A DNA stretch of 64,000 nucleotides from Trichostrongylus colubriformis (taxonomy: Eukaryota > Nematoda > Chromadorea > Rhabditida > Trichostrongylidae): NCBI GenBank assembly GCA_963978905.1, contig OZ022257.1:56190873-56254872 (forward strand), read 5' to 3'. This document shows, one piece after another, positions 1 to 12,741 of the stretch. The notes under the pieces are model-generated. The model was not told the DNA's origin. It ran no database searches and saw nothing but the letters and a program-made list of their open reading frames with translations. Numbering within the stretch: the first letter of the stretch is position 1; the number at the start of each line of letters is the position of its first letter. The translations under genes and the position numbers were made by a program.

Positions 1-831
1 GGTCACTTAGGTTGAATGCCTTAGTTTTTTCCATTCACTATTCTCATGCTTTGTGTCGCCTCATTTTTAAGATATTCTTATCAAACTTTCCTCAAATATT
101 TTGCTGCTCGTATAAAAAACCATCCATGGCGTGTGTTCCAAGAATTTTAGCACACTAACAGTTTTTTCAAAAAAGATGTGCCTTTTTCGAAGAAGTATAT
201 TTTGTAAATATCTCAGATGTAAGTATATTTGCATATTTGACCTCGTGCATTTCCGGGTAATAAATATAAAATACTACACTACTTAGAATATAAAAATAAA
301 ATACCATACTAAATACTACTACATAAAATATAATAATATAAAAACAATATACTTCCCTTTTCTAGACAATTAATCCTTTAATTACTTGACCCTACTTGCT
401 GTCAATGCAGTTTAGGGCAATAGATGACCCCTTGGCTCTCGCACCTCGTAATTGTTTCCTCGCACCATTTGTGCGAAAACTTTCATTCGCACCACTTTGT
501 ACCCACCCGAGTCCGACCAGTTCGTACTTTTTGCTGACCCTTTAGGTCGTGTCCATACTCTGCAATGTCGTCGGCAGGGCGTGACCGCGTTCTTTGCGTC
601 TCCACCTATACCACCATGCCTCGTTGCTTGCGTCGTCCCTACACCTCTCCCCGTGCCACTCTGCCTCGCTGTTTGTGAGCGCGACCCCGCCCTACCGGCG
701 TTGAGTTTGAATTATTTGACTGCGACACGGGAAATGTAGGTTTGGAGGAGCCCCTGCTGCCGTTGCGCTATTTGAGAGTATCACATCACTTCACCATCGC
801 TGTCATATCTTACTTATACGTCTTTTTTCAG
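1..831. other. AT-rich flank with an old repeat remnant, no gene seen
   Basis: I see no convincing gene here. The first 400 bases are AT-rich. Bases about 560-700 are a C/T-rich stretch of short CCACC/GTGCC phrases that resembles 22890-23010 and the interior of the foldback elements at 7019 and 20952, so it is probably a decayed copy of that family. The frame through it has no splice or start context. Confidence 0.5.
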
Positions 832-835
832 AATT

Positions 836-1042
836 ATGCTATTGATAATCATGAGTATGATGACGATAACGATATTGTCCTCCTACATGTACTGTATGAA
901 GAAGAAACCAAAGGAGATGACACCTTCGATGAGATCACAAGTTGTAGCAGCGCTGCCAGCTGCATCCGGGGTTGAAGGAAGCGCTTCTAATCCATCAGGT
1001 GATGTAAAACCAGCTGAAGTGGCTCCACCTGCCGCCAAATAG
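836..1042 (+). CDS. Small signal-anchor or secreted peptide, unknown family
   Basis: A 68-residue frame starts at an ATG four bases after a strong TTTTTTCAG acceptor (ending at 831), the arrangement expected of a trans-spliced nematode mRNA. Residues about 2-19 are hydrophobic and Met-rich (signal peptide or single membrane segment), followed by the basic stretch KKKPKE and an Ala/Ser/Pro/Val-rich tail ending PPAAK. An AATAAA lies at 1135-1140, 93 bases after the stop. I do not recognise a family. A cis-spliced 5' exon upstream cannot be excluded. The compact acceptor-ATG-stop-poly(A) layout is the main argument that it is real. Confidence 0.5.
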   Translation: MLLIIMSMMTITILSSYMYCMKKKPKEMTPSMRSQVVAALPAASGVEGSASNPSGDVKPAEVAPPAAK

Positions 1043-1134
1043 CCACTCAGTCGTCAGCATTCGAAATATCACAAATCTACGCTTAACACATTCTGAATCT
1101 TATACATTTAAAGAGCACCTGTCCTTCTCTATGG

Positions 1135-1140
1135 AATAAA
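1135..1140 (+). terminator. Poly(A) signal AATAAA for the small peptide gene
   Basis: Canonical AATAAA 93 bases downstream of the stop codon at 1042, consistent with a short 3' UTR. Confidence 0.4.
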
Positions 1141-1512
1141 AGTACTTATGGATGATGTGTGCAGACTATGTACCAATGTTGTATTGCCGAACATTTAATG
1201 GCTCAGTAGCGTCTACCCTGACAGTTGCACGAAGAGGAGAGGGGGCTTCTCGTACAATGGGCTGTTTGACGAAATGATTACTCACAAGATGAATCGAAAG
1301 CCATGATAGTGACGCGTCAAACATTTGAACACATGCCAATGCTTAACGTCAGACATGTCAGTGTGCGTAGACATTCGCCGTCTCATAAAATGCCCCCCCC
1401 CCCTCCCCAAACCCAAAGGGAGCGTAGTTTTTTCTCATATATCAATCACACATTCATACACATCGTAGATTTCAATGGAAGCAATATTCGGTAATTATCC
1501 CGAGTAGATTAA

Positions 1513-1916
1513 AGGAATGGTGAGCAGAGGAATGACTTTCTGTATTACCCATCTATTTAGCTGTATTTCTATAATACAGCACCGCATGCGAAATTTCTTG
1601 CGAAAAGGTGAGAATCAGGCTAATATACAGCCCCTCAAAGTAGTAGCTGAAGGGCGGGGCATCGGAGTAAGTGCCCGCCCAGGCGTCCGTGCGGTCGGAA
1701 ACGAAGTGGGACTGTTCACGTAATTTTCTGTCCCCAATATGCGTCTCAGACCGCGGCGGGCACTTTTCCTGAGGCCGGCCCCTCGACCACCACCTCGTGG
1801 AGCTGTATCTTGGCCGGATTCCCTTTTGCGCGTGGAACTTTGCGTGCGCCTTATTAAATAAATACAGCATAAATATAATATTGACAGAGTAACTCGTTTT
1901 CTCGTACACGATTGCT
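1513..1916. mobile_element. TTAA-site foldback MITE, copy A
   Basis: One of six related elements in the window (others near 23799, 29621, 39146, 47678 and 54871). They share ends close to AGGAATCGTCCACGG, inner blocks around 'GCATGCAAAGTTTCACGCGAAAA' in inverted orientation, and a GC-rich palindromic core with CCGCGGTCGGAGACG-type phrases. The left end is preceded by TTAA (1509-1512), pointing to a piggyBac-type target site. The right end has decayed. No transposase frame is present, so it is non-autonomous. Frames crossing it on both strands are artefacts of the palindrome. Confidence 0.7.
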
Positions 1917-2352
1917 ACGTCCTTATCACGACTTACTAACTTATTCAACGTTACTACATTCTCCCAATAAGACTACTTCATAATTAAAACCCCGCCCATA
2001 CCGATTCTCAAAATAGTTTTGTACCTATCAATATGTGAGGTCTACATGAGATTTCTCAACTTTAAGCAGCAGAGAAAAATCGATTTGTGGATAAAGCAAA
2101 GGAGAAAAAGCCAGGAACGGCAAAAGTGAAACCACAAGCTGAGAAAGATAAATAGCCAAGACACAAAAAGAACTCCCAAGTGTCTGAGCTATTAGCTTCT
2201 CGAAAACAACTACAGAGTATATAATTATTCATTGTATACAGTAAATAAGAAAGTCTATGAAATTCCACAACAAAAAAGAATTCAAAAAAAATCTGCGAAC
2301 AACCATAACAACATGCAACACTTTGCAAACTTACACAGACAACAGTAATAGC

Positions 2353-5230
2353 TTATGGCACAGACTCTAAACTCTCTCGCAAGAACTTCAGTTCTTTTCT
2401 TTGTATTTGAGCTATACGTACGTAAGGATTGTCGTACATCTATAATAAACAAAATTCGAATGTAAACATAAAAACATAAACCTGCAGATCAAGTATCTGG
2501 TTCCGCACAAATCAGATTATTCGTTCTTGAAGGATGTGTACAATTTGGAAAACAAAGAAGCCTGCTCACCTGTCCTTGGTTTTCACCCTCATCACCACCT
2601 CCACCTGAACTTCTTGTCCTCCCCATGGCTGCACCGTCACCATTTTCTTTCTTGTCGCTTTCTTTTAACTGAACCTTACTATATTCATTGCTATGACTAT
2701 TACGACGCTTGAAGTGTGTTACCTCCTCTTCGTCATCATCATCACCCTTCTCCTTCATCTCGTCTGACCTCATGCATGACATATATGGTCTCAATTCAGG
2801 CATGGGATTGATGACTAAACAAGCAAAGTACGAAATTCGATGAAAACCTAATATCCTTCAAAAGCAAAACTCATAATGAGGTTATCCATTTGTACTACAC
2901 GGATAAAAGAAAAACAAGAAACATATTGAGGCAAAACAATTCTGCAATATGTACCTGTACAGGAAGGTGGTATTCGCTGCAAAACCAAATTCATCTCAGT
3001 TTCCGCAACTTCTTCCAGATCTTCATCAGACACCAGCTCGTCGCTGCCCGAATCCTGCGATTATCGAAAATCAAATTTTTCAAACAAGAAAGCACAATAT
3101 TTGAGAAAAGCCTTACGTCGCTTTCATTGTCTCCTATCCTATACCTGTCTTCTATCACTCCAGCCTTGACGGCTTCTTTGCGTTGCTTCCGAAATTCCTT
3201 GTCTCGCTCCACTTCACGTAGCTGAAATGCTATAGAAGGTTTGTTAGGGGCAGCATCGCTTCACCCTCACAAAATACTGTATAGTGACAAAAACGTCTAT
3301 GAATAGTTTATGGCATAAGTAAGCTGCACTACGTTAAATAATGAGAAAAAAGTGCATAAAAAAGTTCAGTGAATAAAGGATGAAATAAAGACGAGAACAT
3401 GGCAAATGAAGTGGAAATCAGTTACTTACATATTGTTTTGCTTCGTTTCGTATCTTTGACTCAAATTGTGGAAATAACGTGGTGTGTGGATGCATACACA
3501 TCATATAATTGATCAGGGAGCGTTCCATCTCCCGTCTACGTTGAGCTGCCGTTTTCCGTACAGCCTCATATGTCAAATCTGGCTCTCCTGAAATCTGAAA
3601 GCAAGAAAATGTCAGAGCGCATGGAAATCTCCTCTTCCCAAGAACAAGTACCTATGATTGTACGATCTTAGTGTCAAAATCCTACTATCTCTTGATGGCC
3701 CGACGATAGGCAATGGTTTACATTCTCAGAATTCTCCAAAAGAACTGACTGAGATAGATCCGAGGCTTGGCTGACCGTGCAAGAGCCATAACGGACCACG
3801 CATGCGGAATAGCGCCGCTTGCTGCTCTACTACTCCTCGCTCTCGAAATGTTTTGGGTATTGCTCACCTCTGTGTGGATATAAGTATGTGGCTCTGGGAA
3901 CGGCGGAAAGAATTCATGCACATATGGAGGATGCGGACGTGACTGTCCAACAAGCATTGGGGGAAGTAACGGCGGTTCTTGACGCTCACGTGCTACAATA
4001 GAAGAATTTTGCAAAAACTCAGTAGTAAGAAAAGAGGTCATATCAAATTGCTGCTAATCAGAGAAAAAAAGAAACTGCTTGAAACATACGCGGAGCAATA
4101 GCGATCGTTCCAGTTACCCGAAGATGACGTAGATACCCAGGTAATTGGTCCACCTTGTGTCCTATATCTGCCAACGCTAACCACACATCCGTGGCAATAG
4201 GCACAGTTCGACCAGCAACCTCACAATGCAGTTTCGCTCCCAAGCTAATAGAGCAGACATCTAGAAGATGGTGAGTTTCATAAGACGATGAGGAAGTTAT
4301 AATGAGCCTACTTACAGTTTTTCAAGCGCTGCGCCAAGGTCTCTAAGATATTCGCGTCGATGGCATCAAATCCAACGGATGAGCACATAGCAGCTACCGA
4401 TTGTCGAATCACTTGTTCATATGGATCATCTTCTGGCCACACTTCTGAAGGGATTTCCCCATCATTTCTAAAATTCATTGAGTAGCTTACTTCACATAAT
4501 AAAATACTACTAAAGACGTATCAAAAACAATAATAGCGATGAGAAGCAAAAGAAGGATGAAGGAAAGCAAGAGAGCTGTGGAACTACCAAAAAGCACTTG
4601 ATTTAAGCTAAAACATAGTAGAATAAAAGTTCACCCACTTCGCCTCAATTCCCAGCGGTATCGGACGTACAGGTGCTGCCGGTGAAGACCCTACGGCCTC
4701 ATCTTCGAGAAGATTTGCGTATGCATCGAGTTCTTCATTGAATTCACTCTCAGGTGTGTCCAGCTTGATTTTACGACCTTGAAACAGCCATTAACAAAGC
4801 TGTCCAGCAGCTAGATTACATCTCATCAGACACAAACGCTCGCACGTACAAGACGGCACAGCTTAAGTATTCACCAATGCTAGCTTGTAGTAATCACCCG
4901 GTTTTGAATTACTCGAGGAAACTATCGTCCACATGAACAAGTACCCGTTTTTAGCACAGGCTTGGTACACATTGATTTTATTTTCTCAAACAGAAGTAGA
5001 TATGAAAAATTGAGAATGCCAAATTGTAAATTGTGAAATTGGACAAGAGGATTCGACCCGACACATAATACACAGAACATGGAAGAAGTCGCAATGCAGA
5101 AAAGTTTACAAATACACAAACCTGATGCATGGCTCTTTTCAAACGACTTGGCGTACCCCGTGGGATCTAACGGTGTTGGGACATCATTCTTCCTATTAAT
5201 ATACACCGAGTTCGGCGGATATAAAGCCAT
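2353..5230 (-). CDS. taf-8: Transcription initiation factor TFIID subunit 8
   Basis: TAF8 is a TFIID subunit that pairs with TAF10 through a histone fold. Ten exons fit with consistent phase: 5122-5230, 4639-4777, 4316-4467, 4090-4260, 3868-3992, 3430-3594, 3117-3221, 2955-3054, 2570-2814 and 2353-2439. They total 1398 nt, or 465 residues, against about 310 in vertebrates. The histone fold spans roughly residues 100-175, from VIRQSVAAMC to TVPIATDVWLALADIG. It is followed by the TAF8 signature VGQSRPHPPYVHEFFPPF and PEPHTYIHTE (about 205-232), then an RRREMERSLINYM helix. An acidic/basic low-complexity region is encoded by 2570-2814, and the last exon carries DNPYVRIAQIQRKELK, matching the conserved NPYLRP C-terminal motif. 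The start chosen is the first ATG (MALYPPNS). A TTTCAAG acceptor lies just upstream, so the mRNA may be trans-spliced. Family assignment is secure from the motifs; exon edges are from GT/AG sites only. Confidence 0.9.
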
Positions 5231-5355
5231 ATAGTGTGACAATCTCTTGAAAGACTTTAGTGCTTAAACCTGAATCTTGTTCCCCGACAGAAAACCCTGT
5301 AAACACATGGAAAATTTCTTCGAAAACACATAGCATTAGTAAGTCGCTAAGATAA

Positions 5356-5425
5356 GGCTGAGGTTATACCGTGCGGACCGGCCGGTTCGCCCGGTCCAGA
5401 CGGTCCGCACGGTATAACCTCAGCC
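5356..5425. repeat. 70-bp perfect foldback flanked by TAA
   Basis: Arms of 25 bases (5356-5380 and 5401-5425) are exact inverted copies around a 20-base loop. The sequence TAA lies on both sides as a direct repeat, as expected for a minimal PIF/Harbinger-type insertion. It starts about 125 bases upstream of the taf-8 start codon. Confidence 0.6.
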
Positions 5426-6091
5426 TAAGGAGGCAATGAGCGGAAGGAAAGTCTTTTCCAGCACTTTTATGACACTCATACAATGTTGGTGCAAAAAAAA
5501 ACGATAAATTCGAAAATCCGAAAAAGAAAACGAGCGATAAAAAAATGTCCTCCCATCATTCAAAATAGTACCAGAACGTCAAAAATTTGGAAAAAAAGGT
5601 GCTACTGTAGCTGAAGGGAGGGGCCACTCAATTAGTGTTGCTGCCTCACTGGACCGTTTCACAGTCACCAGTTTGTATACTCGAGTAGGGGCCTCCCCCT
5701 AAACAAACAAGGATTAGGCTAAAAACCTAGGTAAAAATAGCGCCGGACGCCGGGCTCAGTGAAGTGGCCCGCTCCCAACTACATCATTAGCACCGAAAAA
5801 ACAATGGTAGAGCTCGAAAATATTTAATTCATTGGAAGTGTTACACGAGTGCTAGTGCTAGTGCATTGAAATACTCTAGGACTTGTACTATAACCTCTTA
5901 GAGCAACAAGTACTATAACCTCTTAGAGCAACAAAAAAAGGAGTAACAAAAAAAGAGGTGAGGAACAACTGCAAAAAGAAAAAAAAAGAGTGGGAAGGTT
6001 AGCAGCATTGACCCGTTCTGCCTCTCGATCAGACGAGTCCATGTTTACTCCCATACAAGCTATTTGCGGCACACCAACAGCCTCTGCAAGA
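5426..6091. other. Intergenic, low-complexity, one short tandem duplication
   Basis: No gene seen. Around 5887-5935 a unit of about 24 bases (ACTATAACCTCTTAGAGCAA plus a few bases) is present twice in tandem, next to A-rich and GAGGAG-rich tracts. Confidence 0.4.
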
Positions 6092-6099
6092 CTTCGCAG

Positions 6100-6324
6100 G
6101 GGTCAAATAAAGTCGGGGGGGAGACGCAACTTTGCGTCAGATTTTCACCAACGTCAAAGCTTCTTTCCCTCCCTAGGCTTAGGCTAAAGCAGATGAGACC
6201 TATGCTTTGAGAGATGCTTTTTCATGTGGAAGGAGTGAATATCAATTTTAGCCTAAGCCTAGGGAGGGAAAGGAGCTTCGACGTTGACGCAAAGTTGCGT
6301 CTCCCCCCCGACTTTATTTGACCC
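6100..6324. mobile_element. Foldback MITE with 8-bp target duplication
   Basis: 225 bp with arms of about 80 bases (6100-6186 and 6245-6324), ends GGGTCAAATAAAGTCGGGG and its complement. The direct repeat CTTCGCAG flanks it exactly at 6092-6099 and 6325-6332. An 8-bp duplication fits hAT-type transposases, but no coding capacity is present, so the superfamily is inferred. No other copy of these arms was noticed in the window. Confidence 0.75.
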
Positions 6325-7018
6325 CTTCGCAGTACTCAGTGGTTGCTTTCAGAACTTTCGAATGAAGAAAAATGGAAAGTAAAAAGTCAGTGATAAAAGA
6401 CTCGCTGGAGCCAAGCAATATCTGCCTTCACTGCCGAAATGTCGTCAATTAGTCGATTACGGACTTGCACCTAATATCACGACTATTTGGAAAGAGTAGC
6501 AAGATGTACGGAAGGCAGGGTACCCTCCCCTGTGTGCCGAGGGAAATGGCCGCTCAATTACGACTCCTTCCCCCCACTAAAGCGACCAATACGACTCACC
6601 CCTTTTTTGACCTCTATAATACCACTAACAGTTGCCGCATTGCATAGTTGCAATGTGTTTTATTCCTATATACCCTTTCCTGACTCAGGAAAGGATATCC
6701 AGGAATCCTGAGGCAAAAAGATATTTGTTTTACTTTTGTCACACGGATTCGCAAGGAAATGCCCTTTGCTCCTCATCTGCTTTTGGAAAATTTGGATTTT
6801 GGTGCTTTTCGCTGACCTATGGAAGTACGACTACCCTCCTCAGTCAAATACGACCCCCCTGTCGAGGAAGCCCCGACTCTCGGTGTACCCTGACGGAAGG
6901 TTGTGTATAGTTGCGGAAAAACAGCTATGATTATAGGTATTTGCGGTGATGTGAGCTTCAAATTATTTTTCGAGTAATTGTGTAATATACCACAGCCAGA
7001 CAGCGACTACATTCGCTG

Positions 7019-7283
7019 GGGTGTGGGCAGATATGACAGCGAATCGCTTCGCGGCGTTCCGCTTGCGGCGCCATGAGCACTACTTGCCGAATCGATTTTG
7101 CCCTTGGTAGCCCGGCAGAGCGTGGCAGCGTCACTTCTGCACTCCACCCATGCCACACTCCCTCCTCCACCCATGCCACACTGCCTCGCTTGAAGGCTGC
7201 CATGTTCTGCCAGTGGTACTCGCACCCGCAGCGCCGCTCGCCGCGGGCGGCCACGCGATTCGCTGTCATATCTGCCCACACCC
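7019..7283. mobile_element. MULE-like MITE, 9-bp target duplication CATTCGCTG
   Basis: 265 bp. The terminal inverted repeats are identical over 29 bases (7019-7047 and 7255-7283) and begin GGGTGTGGGCAGATATG. They are flanked exactly by CATTCGCTG at 7010-7018 and 7284-7292. The interior carries GGCGCCATGAG-type and GCCGCGGGCGGCCACGCG phrases shared with 20952-21244 and with the split copy at 11440/16862. Nine-base duplications are typical of Mutator-like elements. Short frames through this GC-rich interior are not genes. Confidence 0.8.
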
Positions 7284-7299
7284 CATTCGCTGAACCATA

Positions 7300-9480
7300 G
7301 TATGGAGTTCGCCGCCTTTATCCCAAATACATCATCTCAACTACAAATGGACCGCAACCGTCTGCAATTCAATACTGCTTACTTTTCATTTAGAGCTGTA
7401 AGATATGATCGTTTTCCAGTATGAGAAAAATCGGAGCGGCCGCAACGTGACAGCGGGATCACTGCTAACGGTTAACTCGTCACTTCAACCCAGATTGCCT
7501 AAGTTTTAGTCTATGCTAGATGTATTGCTGTTGCAATATGTTCAAAGAAACTTCATTACTGAGACAGCCGCTTTTCACGAGGGCAAGGCTCTTGAAAAAT
7601 AGATAGATTTGCAAAATTGAAGATGTATTAACTACCGTACTAGCCGCAAACAGCCATCTCCTGCCAGACACGTGTTGTGTACGCACGCATGTTATTTTGT
7701 CCGTGCTCCGCCCCTCTATCTATCAAACTCTATCTATCTACCAAGCTACTCTATTGTACCGTATCTATCAAACTTCTACCTTTCTACTAAACTTGTAAAA
7801 TTTAGAAAAAATTCAATTGTCCCAGGTGTGTTCTTGGCCAGGCATCTGTTCAAAAAAAAATCGAATTTGCTCAACGCCAATACAAACACGCATGTAAACA
7901 ATCCGTTGTAGAGAAAACTGCGGGCAGCATGGGAATCGAACTATTAATAGAGTAACGGATCAAGCTAGGATGATCTTATCGTGCCTGGGGATCTGGCTTC
8001 ATTGGATGCAGACTTTCCGGATTTCCCAGAGATTTTCTCTAACGTCAGGCATTTCAGCACCACGGCGGATTTGTAATCTACAACTAGGTTGAAAAGGTTT
8101 GAAAACGTGAGATTCTTCCATTCTGACCATTAACGGTTTTAATACATCGGGAAGGTTAAATTTTGCCCACAGTACCCGTTTGCAGTTCGTTCACTTGTCG
8201 CAATTGCACTCACGGCACATTGCCAATACGTAGAATTCAAAACTATGGCTTTTTTCATCACAAATGCATTTTTCGTATTTCTTCGCTTGCTCTTCCATCT
8301 TTTGTTACACTTGTTTGTTGCCGTTTGTTTTTTCTTTTGTTTATCATAACCATAAATGCAATCGAATGGGCCCTACGCGACATCAAATGGTAGTAGCGTT
8401 GTCGTTCTCTATCCACCGCCAGCAGGCAACTCGATCACTGAAGCGTGCAATTCGAGGTGAAGCGCGCTAGGATCTCAATTGCTTTTCAAAGACACGAAAT
8501 TTCAACGCGAGTTTCGTTATACATTATCTTTTCTGTGCTCGAATGTTCGTTTCCATGTGATAACCTTTCCTAATACGCTTTCATTCCTTGTTCCCTCTTT
8601 GCGGAACCTTTGAGACTACTTGTCGGGTGCCCACTGCAGTGTGGTTGTCTTCGAGCCATCATCATTAGCTCAGTTATGGAATGTTGTGGATGTCCGTTTG
8701 TACGCAGCTGCAACTGGTCTGCTTGTCTCTATCGCATTGTCATGATGCGCGACTTTCCCACACTGAACGATGGGTTCTCTTGCGCAAGAATCGCCTGAAA
8801 ACTGGTTGCCAAGGTCTTTATACTGGACAATGAAACTTGAATTGGTTGCCCATAGGCGGAGACTACTGTAGCAGATATGCAACGCTGATCAACTAAATGC
8901 AACCGATCATATCCTATTTCGTCGCAGATCCATCAGCATGGCACCTAGATGCCTTCTGGACTATCTCATCATAGCCTTTATATGGTCCTCAAGGATGGAG
9001 CTTCTTACTGCTAAAATTTTCATAATGTATTGAATATAGGTAACCCTCCCCTCTAGTGTCTCCTCTGTTGGATGGGCCGTGCAATTCATTCTTTACGCAT
9101 CATCAAGTCCAATTCTCACATGAAAAACAATTCAAATCGAAGTTTGGCATAATGCGTAAGATTTTCCATTAGCACGTTGACCATAGCGCCGTTTATACTT
9201 GTCTGGCGCGTGCGACCGTGCGTTTTTTTCTCACGCTCACGACATAGTACCACGCGGCTCCAAAAAGGCGCTGTATCTTGGAATTTTCCATTTGTTGTTT
9301 TTTCCTAGTTGCAGTTGTTCAATGAACCTAAGTTAAGATGGGGGACCATGACGGCGCTGCTGAGGTCTGGCAACATTTGACATTCAGAAGCCATTATTTC
9401 TAACTGGTGTTATTTGAAGTTACAATGCTATTCAGTGTGATAATATGAAACTAAATGATTACAAGCTCAAGTACACTTTT
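7300..9480. other. Intergenic stretch, no supported gene
   Basis: Scattered short frames lack splice context. The only structure recognised is the dispersed repeat at 8264-8640. Confidence 0.4.
8264..8640 (+). repeat. Dispersed repeat, copy 1 (partner at 26300-26640)
   Basis: The stretch running from 'CACTTGTTTGTTGC' through 'CTGAAGCGTGCAATTCGAGGTGAAGCGC' and 'CAAATGTTCGTTT'-like sequence recurs in the same order at 26340-26640 with moderate divergence. No terminal repeats or transposase frame were seen. It is an unclassified interspersed repeat. Confidence 0.55.
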
Positions 9481-9506
9481 TCAGTTTGATAACAGTAAAG
9501 TATAGC

Positions 9507-10102
9507 ATGGCTTTTGCATCGATTGATTCCAACGTGACTTTTAAAAATGCGCTCACCGCCAATTACTCACCCATATCTTTTAATATGGCTGAACACCTAG
9601 AAACTAGTCTGATGGACTACGATTTTGACAGCAATCTATGGGTACAATGGATACATAATATAAGAAAACTACGAGCAGAAGTAAAAAAAGAGGTGAGAGT
9701 AGATGTGACACGACGTCGTGCCACACGGTCTCACGCGGTCAGGAAGGCGTGACATGACGTGGTGCCACACGGTCGTCAACGTATTAAGGACATTGTACTT
9801 CACTCTGTTGAGCATCCAGTCCCCTCTTCCTTTCTTAGTGAACTTTTATTCCGTTGTGGTAGAAATTCACTATACTGTTCCATGATTTAAATAAGTTATA
9901 ACTAATGACATATAGAAGCTTTGGCAAAGCGGATTTTTTTCTGTTACAGCTAATGGAACATGTGGACATTCGTCATTTGAATGCGCTAACTAGCTTGATG
10001 GGTAATCTCGGAAGCAGGGTAGACGAGCCTTATATCCAGGACATTACCGGAGAGGAGCATTACTATTGTTTTCCTGTGCTGCCACGAATGGCAGTTCCTT
10101 GA
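9507..10102 (+). CDS. Hypothetical two-exon protein
   Basis: Exon 1 is 9507-9692 and exon 2 is 9950-10102, both phase 0, giving 112 residues. Exon 1 lies 22 bases after a CACTTTTTCAG acceptor (possible trans-splice site), starts MAFASIDSNVTF and ends at an AAAGAG/GTGAGA donor. Exon 2 follows TTTTTTTCTGTTACAG and runs LMEHVDIRHLNALTSLMGN to a stop. The joined protein is polar, without signal peptide or membrane segment, and I do not recognise it. The intron holds short GTGCCACACGGTC repeats. It could be a fragment of a larger gene or chance. Confidence 0.35.
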
Positions 10103-11439
10103 GATCTGATAAAAGCACTTGTTGTTCGCTCCAAAGTTGTCTGTCGAAAGGCTGAGGGTCACCTGAAACTTCCAGTGGGCCTGGGCATGGAGTCCGTCTG
10201 CAACCCAGCACAGATACTGCACATACCGTCTCTCCGTAGCTCAAAATTTCAAGGATAAAGTTTTTAACGTCGAGCAGTCCTTTCTGCGCCATGCATTCTA
10301 GTTCCATCCGGAATTACGGTGTCAGGTGAATACAGTTTGGCCCATGCAATGATTCGTGTGGGCCAGTCGATGTACAGTCAAATCTCGTACCGATTCATTT
10401 ACCCCGGACGTCGCTTGAAATAGACCTCGAAATGAAAAATCCGCTGGAAATTCCTGGGATAAACCAATTTTCGAATATCCGGAAATCTCAGAAAGCTCAA
10501 TGACTGGGGTTACTCAATAAGTAGTGGTTGATTAGCTACAAAGGTTGTCACTACCGAACGTACAGTTTTTCTATGCATCTGTCTATTCTTCCACCGAGAA
10601 TTCTCTGAATTTGCTTATTGCTAGAGCATTCGTTCTAAGTGTGAAGTCAGCGTTATGAATTCACTGTGGGCCGTAATAACGGCTGCTCCCTGGACAGGAT
10701 AACCATAAAGAGGTCATAAAGGCAAAGTCGCGGTTTTTTCTGGGAAAAAGACTGCTCTCAATGTCGTATACAGCTTCCAATACTTACATATAAATGCTCA
10801 TTGAAATATGAGGGATGCTATATAGATGCTTAAATATCATTCCTTGAGGATACGCCACGCATGACACCTTCGCTCAGGTGTGTGTATGCAACTGAAAGAT
10901 CATCAGCTCCAACAGCTACCTTTTGACTCCTACGTCAGTAGGCTCTCTCGCTCAGACAGCAGATGGAGGGGGATGAAGATTCCGGTTAGCCAGAGTACGT
11001 TCGAATCCCGCAACCCTATAAGCCACTAAACAAAACAACAAAGCTCTGAACAGTGGCTGTCTTCTTTCAGAAATGGAGACTAGAGACTAAATCACTATTC
11101 GGTAACCCAGAAATTACACAATAAGTGGTAGGCTATTCCATACGGGACCTACAAAAGACATACGCAAAAAATAGGTTAATGTGTTTTCGAGCAGTCTTAT
11201 GCATGGTTAATCTATTCAACTCTTGCATTTACCCTTGCCACTTCTACATGATCATCACTACTTGTTGTGCCTTACAAAACTCATATATTTATGTATCATA
11301 TACTTGTTCGAGCTGACACATGGTGCTTCAGCGTTGGCCATCAATCGCAATGAGCCGTACTGCATTGGCATTTATACTAAAAAAGAGAATATTCAAATTT
11401 ACCCGCTTAGTCTAAAAATATATCCAGGCCTCCGGTTGT
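10103..11439. other. Intergenic, no supported gene
   Basis: No frame with splice context was found. Around 10995-11010 GTTCGAATCCC resembles a tRNA B box, but no A box or cloverleaf could be built around it. Confidence 0.4.
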
Positions 11440-12291
11440 GTGTCTACTTACGACAGAAAATCGCTTTGCGGCGTCGCACTCGCGGCGCCACCAGTACGAC
11501 TTGCCGAATCGATTGCCCGTGGGAGCCCGGCAGAACGTGGTTGAACCCATACCACCCTGTTTCCTCACCCGTGCCACATTTTGAGACTGCATCACGGTCT
11601 CAAAGAGTTTTGGTGGTTCTTTCGTTTGATACACTCTCATTGTGTCGCAGATTTATTTTACTACAAATTTTCCAGGCATCAATTTCCAGGTTTTCTTCGA
11701 GTTTTCCATCTCTAGGTTAGTCTTACGGACTACCGACCGGGTTTCCTTTGGAGTTTTCCTTCTCCTGCAGTATGTCTGCTACCTAGGTATTTCTTTGATA
11801 TAGTTGCTCTGATACTAGGTTGCTCAGAGCCCGGATGACCGGAGAACGTTCCCAATGTTTCCAAAGTTTCAAGCAACCAATATAAAAATGTAAAAAACTA
11901 AACTAATGTGAAAAAGCTGCGAAGGTGAGAACATCAATGGAAAAACAAACTGAACCTAATAAGTCAAAGTAGCCACCAATGACTTACCTTCACCTGTCCT
12001 CTAAGTGCTGTTCTCGCTGCCGCTCGTCTTTTGAGGGTCTGAGTTCTTCGCATGACGGTTCTCCTTGTGAGATCCCGGCAGTGAATAGAATGGAATATAT
12101 TGTATTGAAAACTAGTAACGAGGCGAATAGGGAACGCGGATGAAGTTACAGAAGAGCTTCAAAGATTGTCAATTTCTTGTTTCATTTCGGCTTGATCACG
12201 ATTTCTACAAGGGATTCAATGCCGTCAAGTTGAAGTTGGAGAGAATTGCATATATCTGGTTTCTAATTTCCGAATTTTGGCCGATGCACCA

Positions 12292-12741
12292 TTTTGGGAC
12301 TGCATCACGGTCCCAAAGAGTTTTGGTGGTTCTTTCGTTTGATACACTCTCATTGTGTCGCAGATTTATTTTACTACAAATTACAACATACAATAAATCA
12401 TATTACAATACGTACATGCCATTATCTACTATTCTCCTTCAACGGCATTACTAGAGCTCATTCCCAATGTTTCCCTTTCATTCTTGCCATAGTTTCTCCT
12501 CTCCTAGTGTGGGTCCGCGAGGGGAAGGAAGAATTGCCTTGCGCCCTCTTTCCGCTACCGCCTGTTACCGTAACCGAGTACGAGCGACCCACTGAGGTCG
12601 CCGTCATGCCGGATTACAAGGAGAGCCGCCCGCTCGGCTGAGCTCTTTCCTCTCTTCTGAACCTGTAGGAGGCTCCGCCTCCAATTTATCCTCGGCGCTG
12701 GTATGCTATCAATGAGTCATCGTGAACTCCGTTTCACGACA
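12292..12741 (-). repeat. Internal LTR of the composite retroelement
   Basis: 450 bp, essentially identical to 16407-16856. On the minus strand it begins TGTCGTGAAACGG and ends ...GTCCCAAAA directly against the primer-binding site. Confidence 0.75.

Noticed and set aside
2062..2328. Lysine-rich plus-strand peptide (KAKEKKPGTAKVKPQAEKDK) and a hydrophobic minus-strand frame
   Set aside because: The taf-8 coding region ends at 2353. Neither frame has a start, a partner exon or a convincing acceptor, and A-rich DNA often gives Lys-rich frames.
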